A stretch of 64,000 nt of DNA from Hyphomicrobium_A sp044507625 (GTDB taxonomy: Bacteria; Pseudomonadota; Alphaproteobacteria; Rhizobiales; Hyphomicrobiaceae): contig JBIQJE010000014.1 of the NCBI GenBank assembly GCA_044507625.1, positions 29,614 through 93,613 of the forward strand. Direction: 5' to 3'. This document shows positions 9,516-18,474 of the stretch, piece after piece. Every line of letters begins with the position of its first letter. The stretch's first letter is position 1. The notes beneath the pieces were generated by a model, which worked only from the letters and a program-made list of their open reading frames with translations, did no database searches and had not been told where the DNA came from. The translations under genes and the position numbers were made by a program.

Positions 9516-10481
9516 CTATTTTTCCTCTCCGATGAGTTCCGGGGCGGTCGAGACCAGTTCGACGACGTCGCGAACCGGGTCGTAATAGGAATCGTCTTTG
9601 ACGACGTAGCCGGCCGCAGGCAGCCCCCGCAGCAGTGCCTCGTCGACATTCAACAGCGCGGTGCGGATCTTCGCTTGCATGGCCGGCGTAACCGCGTTGT
9701 TGGCGGCGATGCCGAGGTTTGGGATGTTGCCGGTCTTGGCGACGATCTTGAAGACGGGCCCATGTTTCGCGACCGCCTGGCGGAGGTTGTAATCCCAGGT
9801 GACGCCCGCATCGATACTGCCGCTCGCGACGGCGTCGGTCACGCGGGGTTGGCTGCCGAGGAAATACACACGTCCGAAGAAGTCCTTATAGTCGACGCCG
9901 TTCCGCAGCATGTATGCAACCGGATAGACGAAGCCGCTGGTCGATTGATTGCGGACGAATCCGAAGCGCATGCCGCGCAATGAAGTCAGTCCGTTGATGT
10001 CGTTCCGGTCCTTGCGCGCGATGATGAACCCCTCATAGGAGGGGCTTTTCGAGGTGCCCGCGTAATTGAGGCTCAGCTCCGTGACGAGCATGGTGACGCG
10101 GGGGTTGCGCTGCTTTGCGAGGACGAACGGAACGGGGGAGATGGAGGCGAGGTGGATGGATTCGTTCGCGAGCAGATCGATCATCTCGCCGTAGCCGTTG
10201 GCGCCGACGATGACGAACTCCGCGCCGACCGTGCGGCCGAGCCACTCCAATAGCGGCTTATAGAGTTCGCGGATGTCATCCTGCGATTGGCCGTGCTGCC
10301 ATGGCGTGACGCCGAAGCGGTATTGGGGAATCTCGTTGGCGCCGGCCTTTGCACAAACGCCGAAAGTCAAAACGATGAGGAGAATGCGCGCGCAAAACAG
10401 CGGCAACATTTCGAACAGCCGTTTGCGTCGGTGCCTGACGGCGCAGCGCGCGTCTTTGCGGCTCATCGTGTCGATGATCAT
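9516..10481 (-). CDS. PhnD/SsuA-type periplasmic substrate-binding protein (probable sensor partner)
   Basis: Type-2 periplasmic binding protein of the PhnD/phosphonate class. The chosen ATG at 10481 has AGGA 8 bases upstream; the longer frame reaching 10655 would overlap the response regulator gene. A basic N-terminus and hydrophobic segment (ARILLIVLTFGVCAKAGA) form a signal peptide. Motifs such as YRFGVTPWQHGQ, a conserved EGFIIARKD-like strand and LRGMRFGFVRNQSTSGFVYP (PhnD family: region following the domain hinge) are visible. No permease or ATPase adjoins it. Its position between a LuxR response regulator and a hybrid kinase suggests that it presents a ligand to the kinase rather than to a transporter; this is inference. 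Confidence 0.85.
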   Translation of the reverse strand: MIIDTMSRKDARCAVRHRRKRLFEMLPLFCARILLIVLTFGVCAKAGANEIPQYRFGVTPWQHGQSQDDIRELYKPLLEWLGRTVGAEFVIVGANGYGEMIDLLANESIHLASISPVPFVLAKQRNPRVTMLVTELSLNYAGTSKSPSYEGFIIARKDRNDINGLTSLRGMRFGFVRNQSTSGFVYPVAYMLRNGVDYKDFFGRVYFLGSQPRVTDAVASGSIDAGVTWDYNLRQAVAKHGPVFKIVAKTGNIPNLGIAANNAVTPAMQAKIRTALLNVDEALLRGLPAAGYVVKDDSYYDPVRDVVELVSTAPELIGEEK

Positions 10482-10570
10482 CGGACTTATCCTAGACTGC
10501 CGTCCCGCCCCATGGCCCCCTTGATTGGCACGCTTCACCCCGTGCGTGCATTTGAAAACCGGCTGAATGT

Positions 10571-11239
10571 TTAGCGAGCACCGACCGATGTTTCGGTGGC
10601 GTGCATCCGGTGCGCGACGATCGCCGCCTGCGTCCGATTGGTCATACCGAGGCACTTCAGGATTGCGGCGACGTGTAGCTTGACCGTGCCTTCGGTCATC
10701 CCGAGCGAACGGGCGATGAGCTTGTTGGATTTGCCTGCGCCGATTTCAGCGAGAACATCCCGCTGGCGCGCGGTGAGCGACGCGATGCGATTGCCCAGAT
10801 CTTCGTCGAAGATTTCCGCGCTCTCGGATGTGCGCGCTGTTCCGCCGAGTTCACGCGGCTGCACGCACACCCCGCTCATGAGAATGAGCTTTATCGCGCT
10901 GAGAATCTCTTCCTTCTTCATCGACTTCGGGATGTAACCATAGGACCCGACGCGCATGGCGCGCTCGGCGTCCTTGCGTGAATCCGATCCCGATATGACG
11001 ATGAGAGGCGTCTGCGGTCGCTGCTGGCGCGATTGCTCGATGACGGCGCACCAATCGCCCATGCCCATGTAGATATCGAGCAGAATGAGGTCGAGCGGGA
11101 TCTCCAGATCGACGATGTACTCCATGACCTGGTCAAAGGTCTCGGCGTGGAGGGCGTGTGTATCCGGGCCAAGCTCGGAAAGGATGCCTGCCAGCGCCTG
11201 CCGATAAAGCGGGTGATCGTCAGCAATTAAAATGTTCAT
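10571..11239 (-). CDS. NarL/FixJ-type response regulator (REC + LuxR HTH)
   Basis: 222 residues. The receiver domain has the acidic pair in IADDHPLY, the phospho-acceptor D55 in LILLDIYMGM and the lysine in GYIPKSMKKEEI. A linker of about 25 residues leads to a LuxR-type DNA-binding domain (about residues 150-207, LTARQRDVLAEIGAGKSNKLIARSL, then EGTVKLHVAAILKCL). It is the first gene of the minus-strand unit with the PhnD-type binding protein (89 bp downstream) and the hybrid kinase. The receiver of the kinase may form a phosphorelay with it, or act as a phosphate sink. A 247-bp spacer separates it from the porin gene. Confidence 0.95.
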   Translation of the reverse strand: MNILIADDHPLYRQALAGILSELGPDTHALHAETFDQVMEYIVDLEIPLDLILLDIYMGMGDWCAVIEQSRQQRPQTPLIVISGSDSRKDAERAMRVGSYGYIPKSMKKEEILSAIKLILMSGVCVQPRELGGTARTSESAEIFDEDLGNRIASLTARQRDVLAEIGAGKSNKLIARSLGMTEGTVKLHVAAILKCLGMTNRTQAAIVAHRMHATETSVGAR

Positions 11240-11486
11240 CGCCTGACCGTAGCTGCTGCTGCGAATGGCATTTCGCTTTAAATTTCATAGCATACGCGAC
11301 AAACCGTCGCTACAACTCGGGGATGTATCGTGTACTGAGTAAGTTAACGTCCGTGACGCTGAATATTGCTTTGGACGTGCCGCACCGATGTATCTGCCGC
11401 GCCGGACTTCTTCGAAGCGATAACCGCCGCCCGCGCAATGGCGGACGGCGGCTTGGTAGCGCGACGGGAGAACGTCGTATCTTCGC

Positions 11487-12737
11487 TTACCAATCGATCT
11501 GCGCGCGGACACCCGCGGCAGTTACCTCAGCGCCGTCATTCTTGCCGCCATCGATCTTCGAGTGGCCGACATTCAGCATGAAGCGCACGTAGTCTACGGG
11601 ATACCAGTTCACGCCGAACAGCCACGTCCTCTGCTCACCGCACTCCGAGCAGCTGATCGCACCGAAGCTCGCGATCTCGCCCGCCTTGTCGGAAAGATCG
11701 ATCACGTCGTAGCGGCCTGCGACCTGCCAGGCGCCAACGCCGCCCTGGCTGACCGGATCGAGGACTTTGATGCGCGAGAACGTGCCCTGGCTGTAGTTGC
11801 GGTGTTCGCCGGTCAGGAACAGGCTCGCATCGACGTACCAGCCTTCATAGTTCGGCTTGAACCCACCCAGGTGGTGAGGAAGGCGTACGCGGTTCTGGGA
11901 GTACTCGCCCTGGACCGAGAACGCACCGGCGACACCGGCAAATTCTAGACCCCACATCGTATCGCCCGTGCCGATGGCACCCGTATCCACCAGGCGATCC
12001 ATAAGATGCAGATCCGCAGCGCGCTGGGAGTAGCGATAGTTCCCCGTGTCGCCGTTGTCGCGGTGCCGAATGTGGGCACCGAGGTGGAGCACGTGGGTCT
12101 TCGTGTTGATCGGAGCGAACGTGCCGCGCGCGGCGAAGGTCGCGCCTTCATCGAACGCAACGTCCTTGGCGTTGGCGCTATAGCCGCCGGCGCCGAAGGT
12201 CCAGTTTTCCTTCTTGATGCTGAGACCGACGCCGATTTGACGCTCGAGGTCGAAGGCATCCGTAAAGGCCGCGCGCTCCATGAACGTGGTGACGTTGGAG
12301 CTGGTCAGCTCTTCGAGAGAGTTGAAGGTTTTGAACTGGCCGATCGTGACGTGCACGGGAAAGCCCGTGTAGGTCATATACGCGTCGGAGATCTCCGCCG
12401 TTCCGTCATAGAAGAGCGTCTCGAAAATGTAGTTCCACTTTCCGAACATGGTGCCTTGCACGCCGAGCATTGCGCGGCGAATCTCGGTGGCGTTGACGTT
12501 CTCCGCACCGGTGATCGACTCATCCTGGGTGCCCCAGGTGCCGTCTGCTTGAATACGGCCGCGAACCTTGAACTTGAACTGGCCATCGGTGCTCGAGAAC
12601 TCAGGCGCGCCCTTCCATTTGACTTTGAGATCGAGCTTGTCCTTGTCGTCCCCCGCTACCGCGGCATTGCCGGTTGCAAGCAGCATCGCAAATGCGCTTG
12701 CGCCGGCAAACAAACTGCTTTTAAACCCCCCGGTCAT
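11487..12737 (-). CDS. Phosphate-selective porin O/P family outer-membrane porin
   Basis: Outer-membrane beta-barrel porin of the OprO/OprP type, about 416 residues. The start at 12737 has AAGGA 9 bases upstream and gives a clean signal peptide (basic start, hydrophobic SLFAGASAFAMLLATGNAAVAG). The mature chain has the family features FKFKVRGRIQADGTW, EIRRAMLGVQGTMFGKWNYIFE, HVTIGQFKTFNSLEELTSS and the aromatic C-terminal barrel strands, ending in a tryptophan (RAQIDW). It lies divergent to the PafA-like alkaline phosphatase and next to a PhnD-type sensor operon, which fits phosphate or organophosphate acquisition. Confidence 0.9.
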   Translation of the reverse strand: MTGGFKSSLFAGASAFAMLLATGNAAVAGDDKDKLDLKVKWKGAPEFSSTDGQFKFKVRGRIQADGTWGTQDESITGAENVNATEIRRAMLGVQGTMFGKWNYIFETLFYDGTAEISDAYMTYTGFPVHVTIGQFKTFNSLEELTSSNVTTFMERAAFTDAFDLERQIGVGLSIKKENWTFGAGGYSANAKDVAFDEGATFAARGTFAPINTKTHVLHLGAHIRHRDNGDTGNYRYSQRAADLHLMDRLVDTGAIGTGDTMWGLEFAGVAGAFSVQGEYSQNRVRLPHHLGGFKPNYEGWYVDASLFLTGEHRNYSQGTFSRIKVLDPVSQGGVGAWQVAGRYDVIDLSDKAGEIASFGAISCSECGEQRTWLFGVNWYPVDYVRFMLNVGHSKIDGGKNDGAEVTAAGVRAQIDW

Positions 12738-12917
12738 TTTCAAATTTCCTTCTTTTGTTGCCTTTAATGGGTGAATTAAACCCTCGTGCAAACGCGTATT
12801 GTCACCCGGTTTGGCACAGGTTTTACCCGCACCTCCGATGACCGCATTAGGTTGAGGTTTTCCCAGGGAGGCAACAAAGCAAAGGGCATATATCCTTTGA
12901 AATACTTGGGGTATCCG

Positions 12918-12943
12918 GCCGCGATTTTCGCGGCTTTTTATTT
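12918..12943 (+). terminator. Strong intrinsic-terminator-like hairpin in the leader of the phosphatase gene
   Basis: Perfect 7-bp stem GCCGCGA / TCGCGGC with a TTT loop, followed by TTTTTATTT. It lies on the plus strand in the 386-bp gap between the divergent porin and phosphatase genes, about 245 bp upstream of the phosphatase ATG. No plus-strand gene precedes it. It could end a small RNA, or be an attenuator in a long 5' leader. Confidence 0.6.
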
Positions 12944-13187
12944 ATGCCGTTTGCCCGTTGGACATGCGTAGCGGCTTCATGAAAGCCTGCCGGTGCGACG
13001 CTTTCTGCGCGGCTCCTTTAAATGCTCGTACTCATCAGGGGCGAGAATTTATGGATGGCCATCTGCGCGGTGCGCCGCTTGGGGAAAGAGAAAAATATAG
13101 GAGGCGCAGAAACAAGGGCGCCAATGGCGCAAAAATCGCGCAGCAATAACGGCTGCGCAATCATTCATCTTTGGAGGAACGACCCAA

Positions 13188-14861
13188 ATGAAAATCACGC
13201 GAATTTTGCGCGGGTTGGGGGCCGGTGCCATGGTTTTGGCATCAGTCGGCGTCGCCCACGGCCAGGAGGCGCCTGGCGGCAAGAAGACACCGAAGCTGGT
13301 TGTGTTCATGGCCGTCGACGGCTTCCCGCAGGAGCAGCTCGTCAAGTACTACGACCTGTACGGCGATGGCGGCTTCAAGCTGCTGCTGGACAAGGGTGGC
13401 TGGTACAGCAACGCGAACTACAGCCACGCGACCACCTACACCGGCGTCGGTCACGCCACGCTGCCCTCGTGCGCGCATCCGTATAAGCACGGCATCATCG
13501 GCAACGATTGGCTCGATAAGGCGACGGGCGAGCGCATCTATTCCACTGAGGATAAGCGCCACAACTACATCGGTGAGGAGACCAAGAAGCACCAGGGCAC
13601 CTCGCCATTCAACATCAAGGTCACGGCGTTTGGCGACGAGCTGAAGTATTCGAACGGCAAGTCGAAAGTGATTTCCGTCGCCGGTAAGGACCGCAGTGCC
13701 ATCGGTCTCGCTGGTCAGCACGGCACCGCGTATATGCACAGCACGGTGACCGGCCGCTTCATCACCTCCGACTACTATATGAAGGAGTATCCGGAGTGGT
13801 GGTCGAAGTTCTACGAGAGCAAGCCCCAGGACAAGTATTTCGGCAAGATCTGGGAGCCGCTGCTTTCCGAGGACGCCTATGTGCGTTCCGCGCCGGACGA
13901 CCGCCCGTGGTCGACGAACTATAAAGGCCTCGGCACGAAGTTCCCGCATCCGATCAGCGGCGGCGCCGACAAGCCCAGCAAGAGCTACTACGACGCCATG
14001 ATCTGGTCGCCGTACGGCGATCTGCTGATGGCAGATTTCGTGAAGGCTCTCATCGATGGCGAGAAGCTCGGCAATAACCCGAGCAACGTTCCCGACGTCC
14101 TGCTCCTGAGCTGGACGAGCCACGACTACGTCAACCACCTCTTCGGGCCGGAGAGCCGGCAGTCGCAGGACCAGACGGTACGCCTCGACCGCGTCTTTGC
14201 CGACCTCTTCAAGTATATCGATGAGAAGGTGGGTCTCGACAACGTCGTGATCACGCTGTCTGCCGACCACGGCTTCATGAACATCCCCGAGTTCTCGTCG
14301 GAGCGTCACCTCGATGCGGGCCGCATCGATCCGGAAGCCATGATCGCCGCTGTGAACAAGTCGCTCGGCGAGAAGTTCGGCGAAGGCAAGTACATCACGA
14401 CCTGGTGGAATCCGACGCTCTACATCGACTACGGCCTCATCGCCAGCAAGAAGCTGGACAAGGTCGCCGTCGAGGATGCCGCCCAGGAGTTCCTGCGTAG
14501 CTATCCCGGTGTCGAGACGGTCTACACCCGCACGCAACTCGAGCGCGGTGAAGTGCCCGACACCAAGATGTCCAAGCAGGTGTATCTCGCTTGGCACAAG
14601 GAGTTGAGCGGCGATCTCGTGATCATGAACAAGCCCAACTGGTATCTGTTCGCCAAGCCGCTCGCCTACGCTTCCACGCACGGCTCGCCGTGGGCCTACG
14701 ACACGAACGTTCCGCTCGCGATGTTCGGCCCGAATTGGGTGAAGCAGGGCAAGTACGGCGACGCCGAAGTTGTGGATCTCGCACGCACCGTTGCGCACAT
14801 CCTCAACGTTCGCCCGCCGAATGGATGCGAGGGACGCGTGCTTTCGGAAGCTCTCCAGTAA
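13188..14861 (+). CDS. PafA-like secreted alkaline phosphatase
   Basis: Periplasmic phosphomonoesterase or diesterase of the alkaline phosphatase superfamily, 557 residues. GGAGG lies 10 bases before the ATG. A signal peptide covers about residues 1-25 (ILRGLGAGAMVLASVGVAHG). Two-zinc metal-site motifs appear in order: D44 in FMAVDGFP, the Thr nucleophile in the TYTGVGHAT motif (about residue 85), the GNDWLD element, SWTSHDYVNHLFG (Asp and His ligands, about residue 308), SADHGF (Asp-His) and STHGS (His, about residue 500). This combination, with Thr rather than Ser as nucleophile, is typical of PafA. It is divergent to the OprP-like porin. Confidence 0.9.
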   Translation: MKITRILRGLGAGAMVLASVGVAHGQEAPGGKKTPKLVVFMAVDGFPQEQLVKYYDLYGDGGFKLLLDKGGWYSNANYSHATTYTGVGHATLPSCAHPYKHGIIGNDWLDKATGERIYSTEDKRHNYIGEETKKHQGTSPFNIKVTAFGDELKYSNGKSKVISVAGKDRSAIGLAGQHGTAYMHSTVTGRFITSDYYMKEYPEWWSKFYESKPQDKYFGKIWEPLLSEDAYVRSAPDDRPWSTNYKGLGTKFPHPISGGADKPSKSYYDAMIWSPYGDLLMADFVKALIDGEKLGNNPSNVPDVLLLSWTSHDYVNHLFGPESRQSQDQTVRLDRVFADLFKYIDEKVGLDNVVITLSADHGFMNIPEFSSERHLDAGRIDPEAMIAAVNKSLGEKFGEGKYITTWWNPTLYIDYGLIASKKLDKVAVEDAAQEFLRSYPGVETVYTRTQLERGEVPDTKMSKQVYLAWHKELSGDLVIMNKPNWYLFAKPLAYASTHGSPWAYDTNVPLAMFGPNWVKQGKYGDAEVVDLARTVAHILNVRPPNGCEGRVLSEALQ

Positions 14862-15005
14862 TCGAATCCGGCACCGCCGGAGTTGCATTGGAGCAACCTG
14901 AGCATCTCGTCTCTCATCCAGGCCGCCGCGTCGCACCTCCCGTCGGGACGCGGCGGCCCACCCGGAACGGTTGTGCGGGCCACTGGCCCGGATTGGGTAG
15001 ATCAC

Positions 15006-15743
15006 ATGTTTATGCCACCTGACCTGAACATGCGCACATTCGCCGAGACGCCCGAGTCTCCCGATATGATCCGCATGTCCGATGTGAAAGTGGAGTTTCG
15101 CGCAGGCGGCCGCAGCTTCACGCTGCTCGACATTCCCAGTCTCAATTTCCGGCGCGGTGTGACCTTTGGATTGTCTGGCCCCAGCGGCTCGGGAAAAAGC
15201 ACGCTCATCAATCTGATCTCAGGTCTCATAAGGCCGACGTCGGGGACGGTCTGTGTCGATGGCGTAATGATTTCCGACCTGTCGCAGCGGCGCCGCGACG
15301 CGTTCAGAGCCGAGCGCATCGGCATCGTGTTCCAGAGTTTCAATCTCATTCCCGCGCTCACAGCGCGAGACAACGTCGCGCTCGCAATGGGATTCGGCGG
15401 CAAGATCCCGCCCCGCCAGCGGGCGGAGAAGGCGGCGGAACTGCTCGATCGCGTTGGTCTGCGCAAGCGGATGCTGCACAGGCCAGCGGCGCTTTCCCAT
15501 GGTGAGATGCAGAGAGTCAGTATCGCCCGCGCCATAGCCAACCGGCCGAAATTGCTGCTGGCCGACGAGCCGACGGCGAGTCTCGAGCCCGGGCTGACGA
15601 TATCAATCATGGATCTGCTGGTGAGCGTTGCGCGTGAAGACGGAGCGACGCTCTTGGTGGCCTCACACGATCCGCAGGTGCTGGCTCGCATGGACGAGCT
15701 CGTGGAGCTTCCAACAATCAACAGGGCAGGTATCGCGCCATGA
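15006..15743 (+). CDS. LolD/MacB-type ABC transporter ATP-binding protein
   Basis: ATPase of about 245 residues. Walker A (GPSGSGKST), Q-loop (IGIVFQSFNLIPALTARDN), a variant signature LSHGEMQRVSIARA (His in place of the usual first Gly), Walker B (LLLADEPTASLEP; Glu in place of the usual D-loop Asp) and the H-loop (VASHDPQVL) are present. The gene overlaps the permease by ATGA, so translation is coupled. The start is uncertain: ATGs at 15006, 15030, 15066 and 15075 are all possible and none has a strong ribosome binding site. With the FtsX-type permease and the DUF3299-like protein it forms a three-gene operon. Confidence 0.9.
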   Translation: MFMPPDLNMRTFAETPESPDMIRMSDVKVEFRAGGRSFTLLDIPSLNFRRGVTFGLSGPSGSGKSTLINLISGLIRPTSGTVCVDGVMISDLSQRRRDAFRAERIGIVFQSFNLIPALTARDNVALAMGFGGKIPPRQRAEKAAELLDRVGLRKRMLHRPAALSHGEMQRVSIARAIANRPKLLLADEPTASLEPGLTISIMDLLVSVAREDGATLLVASHDPQVLARMDELVELPTINRAGIAP

Positions 15744-17095
15744 CGCCGTCTGGTCTAGCAGTCAGATATCTCGTATCCCGACCCGCGCTCAATCTTCTGA
15801 CAGCTCTTGGAATCGCCGTGGGCGTATCGCTCGTGATCGCCGTGGCGACGCTGTCGACGTCAGCGCAAAAAAGCACGCAGGAGATTGCGGGCGGCTACCA
15901 GCTTTTGGTGGCCGCGAAGGGCAGTCCTGCACAGTCGGTATTGTCGACCCTCTTCTTCATGGAGCCGCCCACCGGCAATATCCCGACCGAAATATACGAC
16001 GAGCTCCGCGCCGATCCCGGTGCGCAGGTGATCGTACCGTTCAATTTCGGCGACAGCTACCGCGGGCACGCGATCGTCGGTACGACGAGAGACTATCGCA
16101 GTGTGATCGAGGCAGCGACCGGCCGCCCGCCGGTGACGAACCCACCCAATCGCTGGGCCGAAGCTCCGTTCGAAGCCGTGCTCGGGGCGACCGTGGCCCG
16201 CCAGACCGGCTTGCGCGTTGGCGACACCTTCACCGCCCTGCACGGGTTTGTCGAGCTGCCGAAGGATCTTTCCGAAGATCACGCGCACAGCCCCTATACG
16301 GTCGTCTCTATCCTGGAGCCCGCCCACACGCCGGCGGACAAGGCGATCTTCACGACGCTGGAATCGATCTGGATCACCCACGCGGAGAATCCGCACCTGA
16401 TGAGTGGCTCGGTGCCGGCCCGCAGCGACAAGCCGCCCCACGAGAGCACCGATGAGCATCAGCACGAAGAAGAGGCCACGCACGCAATCCATGAGGAGGC
16501 GCGGGAGGCAGACGAGAGCACCCGCGCGCGCGCCGCCCCCGTTCGCGGCTCGCGGATAACCTCGCTTCTCGTGCACGGCCGAAGCTACGCGGACGTCGCA
16601 CGCCTGGTGGCGGCACTCGGGCAGAAGGAGAGCGTCCAGGCGATCTATCCGGGGCGCGTTGCGACGCAGATCATGGGCTACATGCGGACGGGAGAGGCGG
16701 TGCTTCTCGCTCTTGCATGGCTCTCTATCGTGATTGCCTGCATCGCGGTGATGATATCGCTGCTTGCCGCATCGATTGAAAGGCGGCGCCAGATCGCGAC
16801 ATTGCGCGCTATCGGCGCGCCGCGCAGCGTGATTTTCCGCGTCCTCTTCATAGAGGCGGGAGTGATCTGCATTCTCGGCAGCGTTGCGGGCGCCGCTCTC
16901 GGGCGTCTCACCGCGCGCGTGATTGCCGGACAGATCGAGGCGAGCAGCGGATTCAATATCGACCTGCTTGCTATCGGTACGACCGAGCTATTCACGGTGG
17001 TGGCCGCGGTCTGCCTCGGCCTGATTGCGGGGGCGGTTCCGGCCTACCTTGCATGCCGCGAAGACGTCACCAAGCAACTAGCGCCCGCATCCTAG
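15740..17095 (+). CDS. FtsX/MacB-type ABC transporter permease with His-rich periplasmic insertion
   Basis: 451 residues. One N-terminal membrane helix (LNLLTALGIAVGVSLVIAVA), a long periplasmic part, then three C-terminal helices with the FtsX-like cytoplasmic loop ERRRQIATLRAIGAPRSVIFRV. The periplasmic part contains an acidic, histidine-rich stretch (about residues 232-258, motifs HESTDEHQHEEE and HAIHEEAREADE) suggestive of divalent metal binding. The operon ATPase-permease-DUF3299-like protein resembles the zinc-regulated Zrg-type clusters known from gammaproteobacteria, though no DUF2796 (ZrgA) protein is present here. Substrate (metal or lipoprotein) is not settled by sequence. Confidence 0.85.
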   Translation: MTPSGLAVRYLVSRPALNLLTALGIAVGVSLVIAVATLSTSAQKSTQEIAGGYQLLVAAKGSPAQSVLSTLFFMEPPTGNIPTEIYDELRADPGAQVIVPFNFGDSYRGHAIVGTTRDYRSVIEAATGRPPVTNPPNRWAEAPFEAVLGATVARQTGLRVGDTFTALHGFVELPKDLSEDHAHSPYTVVSILEPAHTPADKAIFTTLESIWITHAENPHLMSGSVPARSDKPPHESTDEHQHEEEATHAIHEEAREADESTRARAAPVRGSRITSLLVHGRSYADVARLVAALGQKESVQAIYPGRVATQIMGYMRTGEAVLLALAWLSIVIACIAVMISLLAASIERRRQIATLRAIGAPRSVIFRVLFIEAGVICILGSVAGAALGRLTARVIAGQIEASSGFNIDLLAIGTTELFTVVAAVCLGLIAGAVPAYLACREDVTKQLAPAS

Positions 17096-17101
17096 GTGAA
17101 C

Positions 17102-17554
17102 ATGAAACGCTATCTTTCCATCCTCTCAGCTGCCGCGGCGGTAATCATCATGACCAGCAATCCTTCTGAAGCAGCCCGTCGCATCCGTTTCGACGATTTC
17201 TATATCGGCGACACGTATCAGGCCGGCGTCGGGTTGCGGCCCAATATTCAGATCAGTGCGAAAATGGAGAATCTCAATGGCCAGCCGGTCGAGATTTTCG
17301 GGTTCATGGATGGCATCCTGCCCCGTGACGGATCCTATTTTGTGCTTATCAAAGAGCCGTCGTTCCAGTGCCCATTTCACACTGTGAGCTTCGATTGGGC
17401 AGGGTTTATCCCGATCTTCCTCGCGGGCTCGACCGACTACATCGACGGCGCCGTGCGCGTCACGGGCCGCCTCGAGGTCGGTGCCAAGGAAGACGAGACG
17501 GGGATGTTGAGCTACATCCGCATCTACGATGCGAAGGTAGAGAGAGCCCAGTAA
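17102..17554 (+). CDS. DUF3299-like small periplasmic protein
   Basis: About 150 residues with a signal peptide (MKRYLSILSAAAAVIIMTSNPSEA). The core NGQPVEIFGFMDGILPRDG, then FVLIKEPSFQCPFHT and a terminal strand with VTGRLEVGAKEDETG resemble DUF3299 proteins, which have an OB-like fold and sit in operons with ABC transporters of this type. A GTG 6 bases upstream is an alternative start; I chose the ATG at 17102 because AGG lies 5 bases before it. It follows the permease by 6 bp and ends the operon. Confidence 0.75.
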   Translation: MKRYLSILSAAAAVIIMTSNPSEAARRIRFDDFYIGDTYQAGVGLRPNIQISAKMENLNGQPVEIFGFMDGILPRDGSYFVLIKEPSFQCPFHTVSFDWAGFIPIFLAGSTDYIDGAVRVTGRLEVGAKEDETGMLSYIRIYDAKVERAQ

Positions 17555-17714
17555 ACGGGCGGCGATGACATCGCCTCTGTTCCACATCCAGTTGAGGGCA
17601 GGAGTTCCCTTAGCCCGACGTCTTCGTCGCGCGAGCGACCTTCATCACGCGAGCCAGTGACGTGTGCGCGAGGCGCCGAAAGACATGCGTCCAAAGGCTT
17701 TCCTCCGTCCATGC

Positions 17715-17756
17715 AAAAAAAGACCGAAGAGTTCAGGATGTCCTGGCTCTTCGGTC
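17715..17756 (-). terminator. Intrinsic terminator (minus strand)
   Basis: Stem GACCGAAGAG / CTCTTCGGTC with an inner CAGGA / TCCTG pairing, followed on the minus strand by seven T. It lies about 70 bp downstream of the small secreted protein gene ending at 17827 and is convincing as its terminator. Confidence 0.8.
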
Positions 17757-17826
17757 AGTTGGACGGTTCGTGGATGAAAGCGTATCAGGTTGGTTGCGTG
17801 CGTAGTGCGGAGGAGGTTAGGAAGCG

Positions 17827-18084
17827 TTACTTGATTCTGCTGGTGCGAAGGCGGGAAACAGGTCGAGAATTGGTTCCGCTTACCGCCTGGAATTGCGCGG
17901 ACTGTTTTGCCGTATCGCACCAGATGTTGCCGTAATATCCGCCGGGAGCATTGAAGGGTGTGCAGTCGCGAACGGTGGTGTGGCTATTGTTGAATTTCCG
18001 GGCGCGTGCATCTGCGCTCACGGTCCAAGTGATTGCGATGGCCAACCCCGTCAGGGCCGAAATCGCGAGAATCCCCAATTTCAT
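17827..18084 (-). CDS. Small secreted protein, unknown function
   Basis: 85 residues from the ATG at 18084. A signal peptide is clear (MKLGILAISALTGLAIAITW, cleavage near VSADARA). The mature part of about 58 residues contains two cysteines (RDCTPFNAPGGYYGNIWCD) that may pair, and a basic C-terminus. A longer frame to 18339 adds a non-conserved-looking extension without a proper N terminus, so I rejected it. The gene is followed by a strong terminator, which supports expression as a single unit. I do not recognise the family. Confidence 0.65.
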   Translation of the reverse strand: MKLGILAISALTGLAIAITWTVSADARARKFNNSHTTVRDCTPFNAPGGYYGNIWCDTAKQSAQFQAVSGTNSRPVSRLRTSRIK

Positions 18085-18274
18085 TTCTCTAGCGCTCCCC
18101 ATTGGTGATTTGTTTCGTTGTTCTGAAGAAACAAATACCCAAAACGAGAAATGAAGAAAATACGCATGAGGGTATATGTAGTTTGGCCGGGACCGGCATT
18201 TCAAAAGTGCGCGTCGATGCGCTTGAATATCCATTTTGCTGCGGGCCGGGAGGAATATCCGGATTGAGGAGGAT

Positions 18275-18326
18275 AAAAAGGAAGCCAACTCGCTTGCGCG
18301 TACATGCCGCGACGCGTGGCTTCCTT
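18275..18326 (-). terminator. Intrinsic terminator (minus strand)
   Basis: Stem AAGGAAGCCA / TGGCTTCCTT enclosing about 30 bases, followed on the minus strand by TTTTTATCC. It lies about 150 bp downstream of the small gene 18475-18648 and upstream of the next minus gene, so it probably ends the transcript of the former. Confidence 0.65.
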
Positions 18327-18474
18327 GGAGGGCAATCAAAAGACGCCGTCAGCCTATGAGGGGAACCGATGACGTCAGCCGCTGATGGGAAATGAACTCA
18401 CGCTCGCGCGACACCGGTACGCCGCTCGCGGCTCATTTGCGGCGTGCTGCATCCCCCCGATCGTGCATAACGTC

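Noticed and set aside
10481..10655. N-terminal extension of the PhnD-type protein to 10655
   Set aside because: It would overlap the response regulator gene and place the signal peptide far from the N terminus; the ATG at 10481 has a good ribosome binding site.
12958..13149. 63-codon plus-strand frame in the phosphatase leader
   Set aside because: No good ribosome binding site and no conserved-looking features; a leader peptide is possible but not supported.
13242..15005. 587-codon minus-strand frame opposite the alkaline phosphatase
   Set aside because: Antisense shadow of a gene with complete metal-site motifs.
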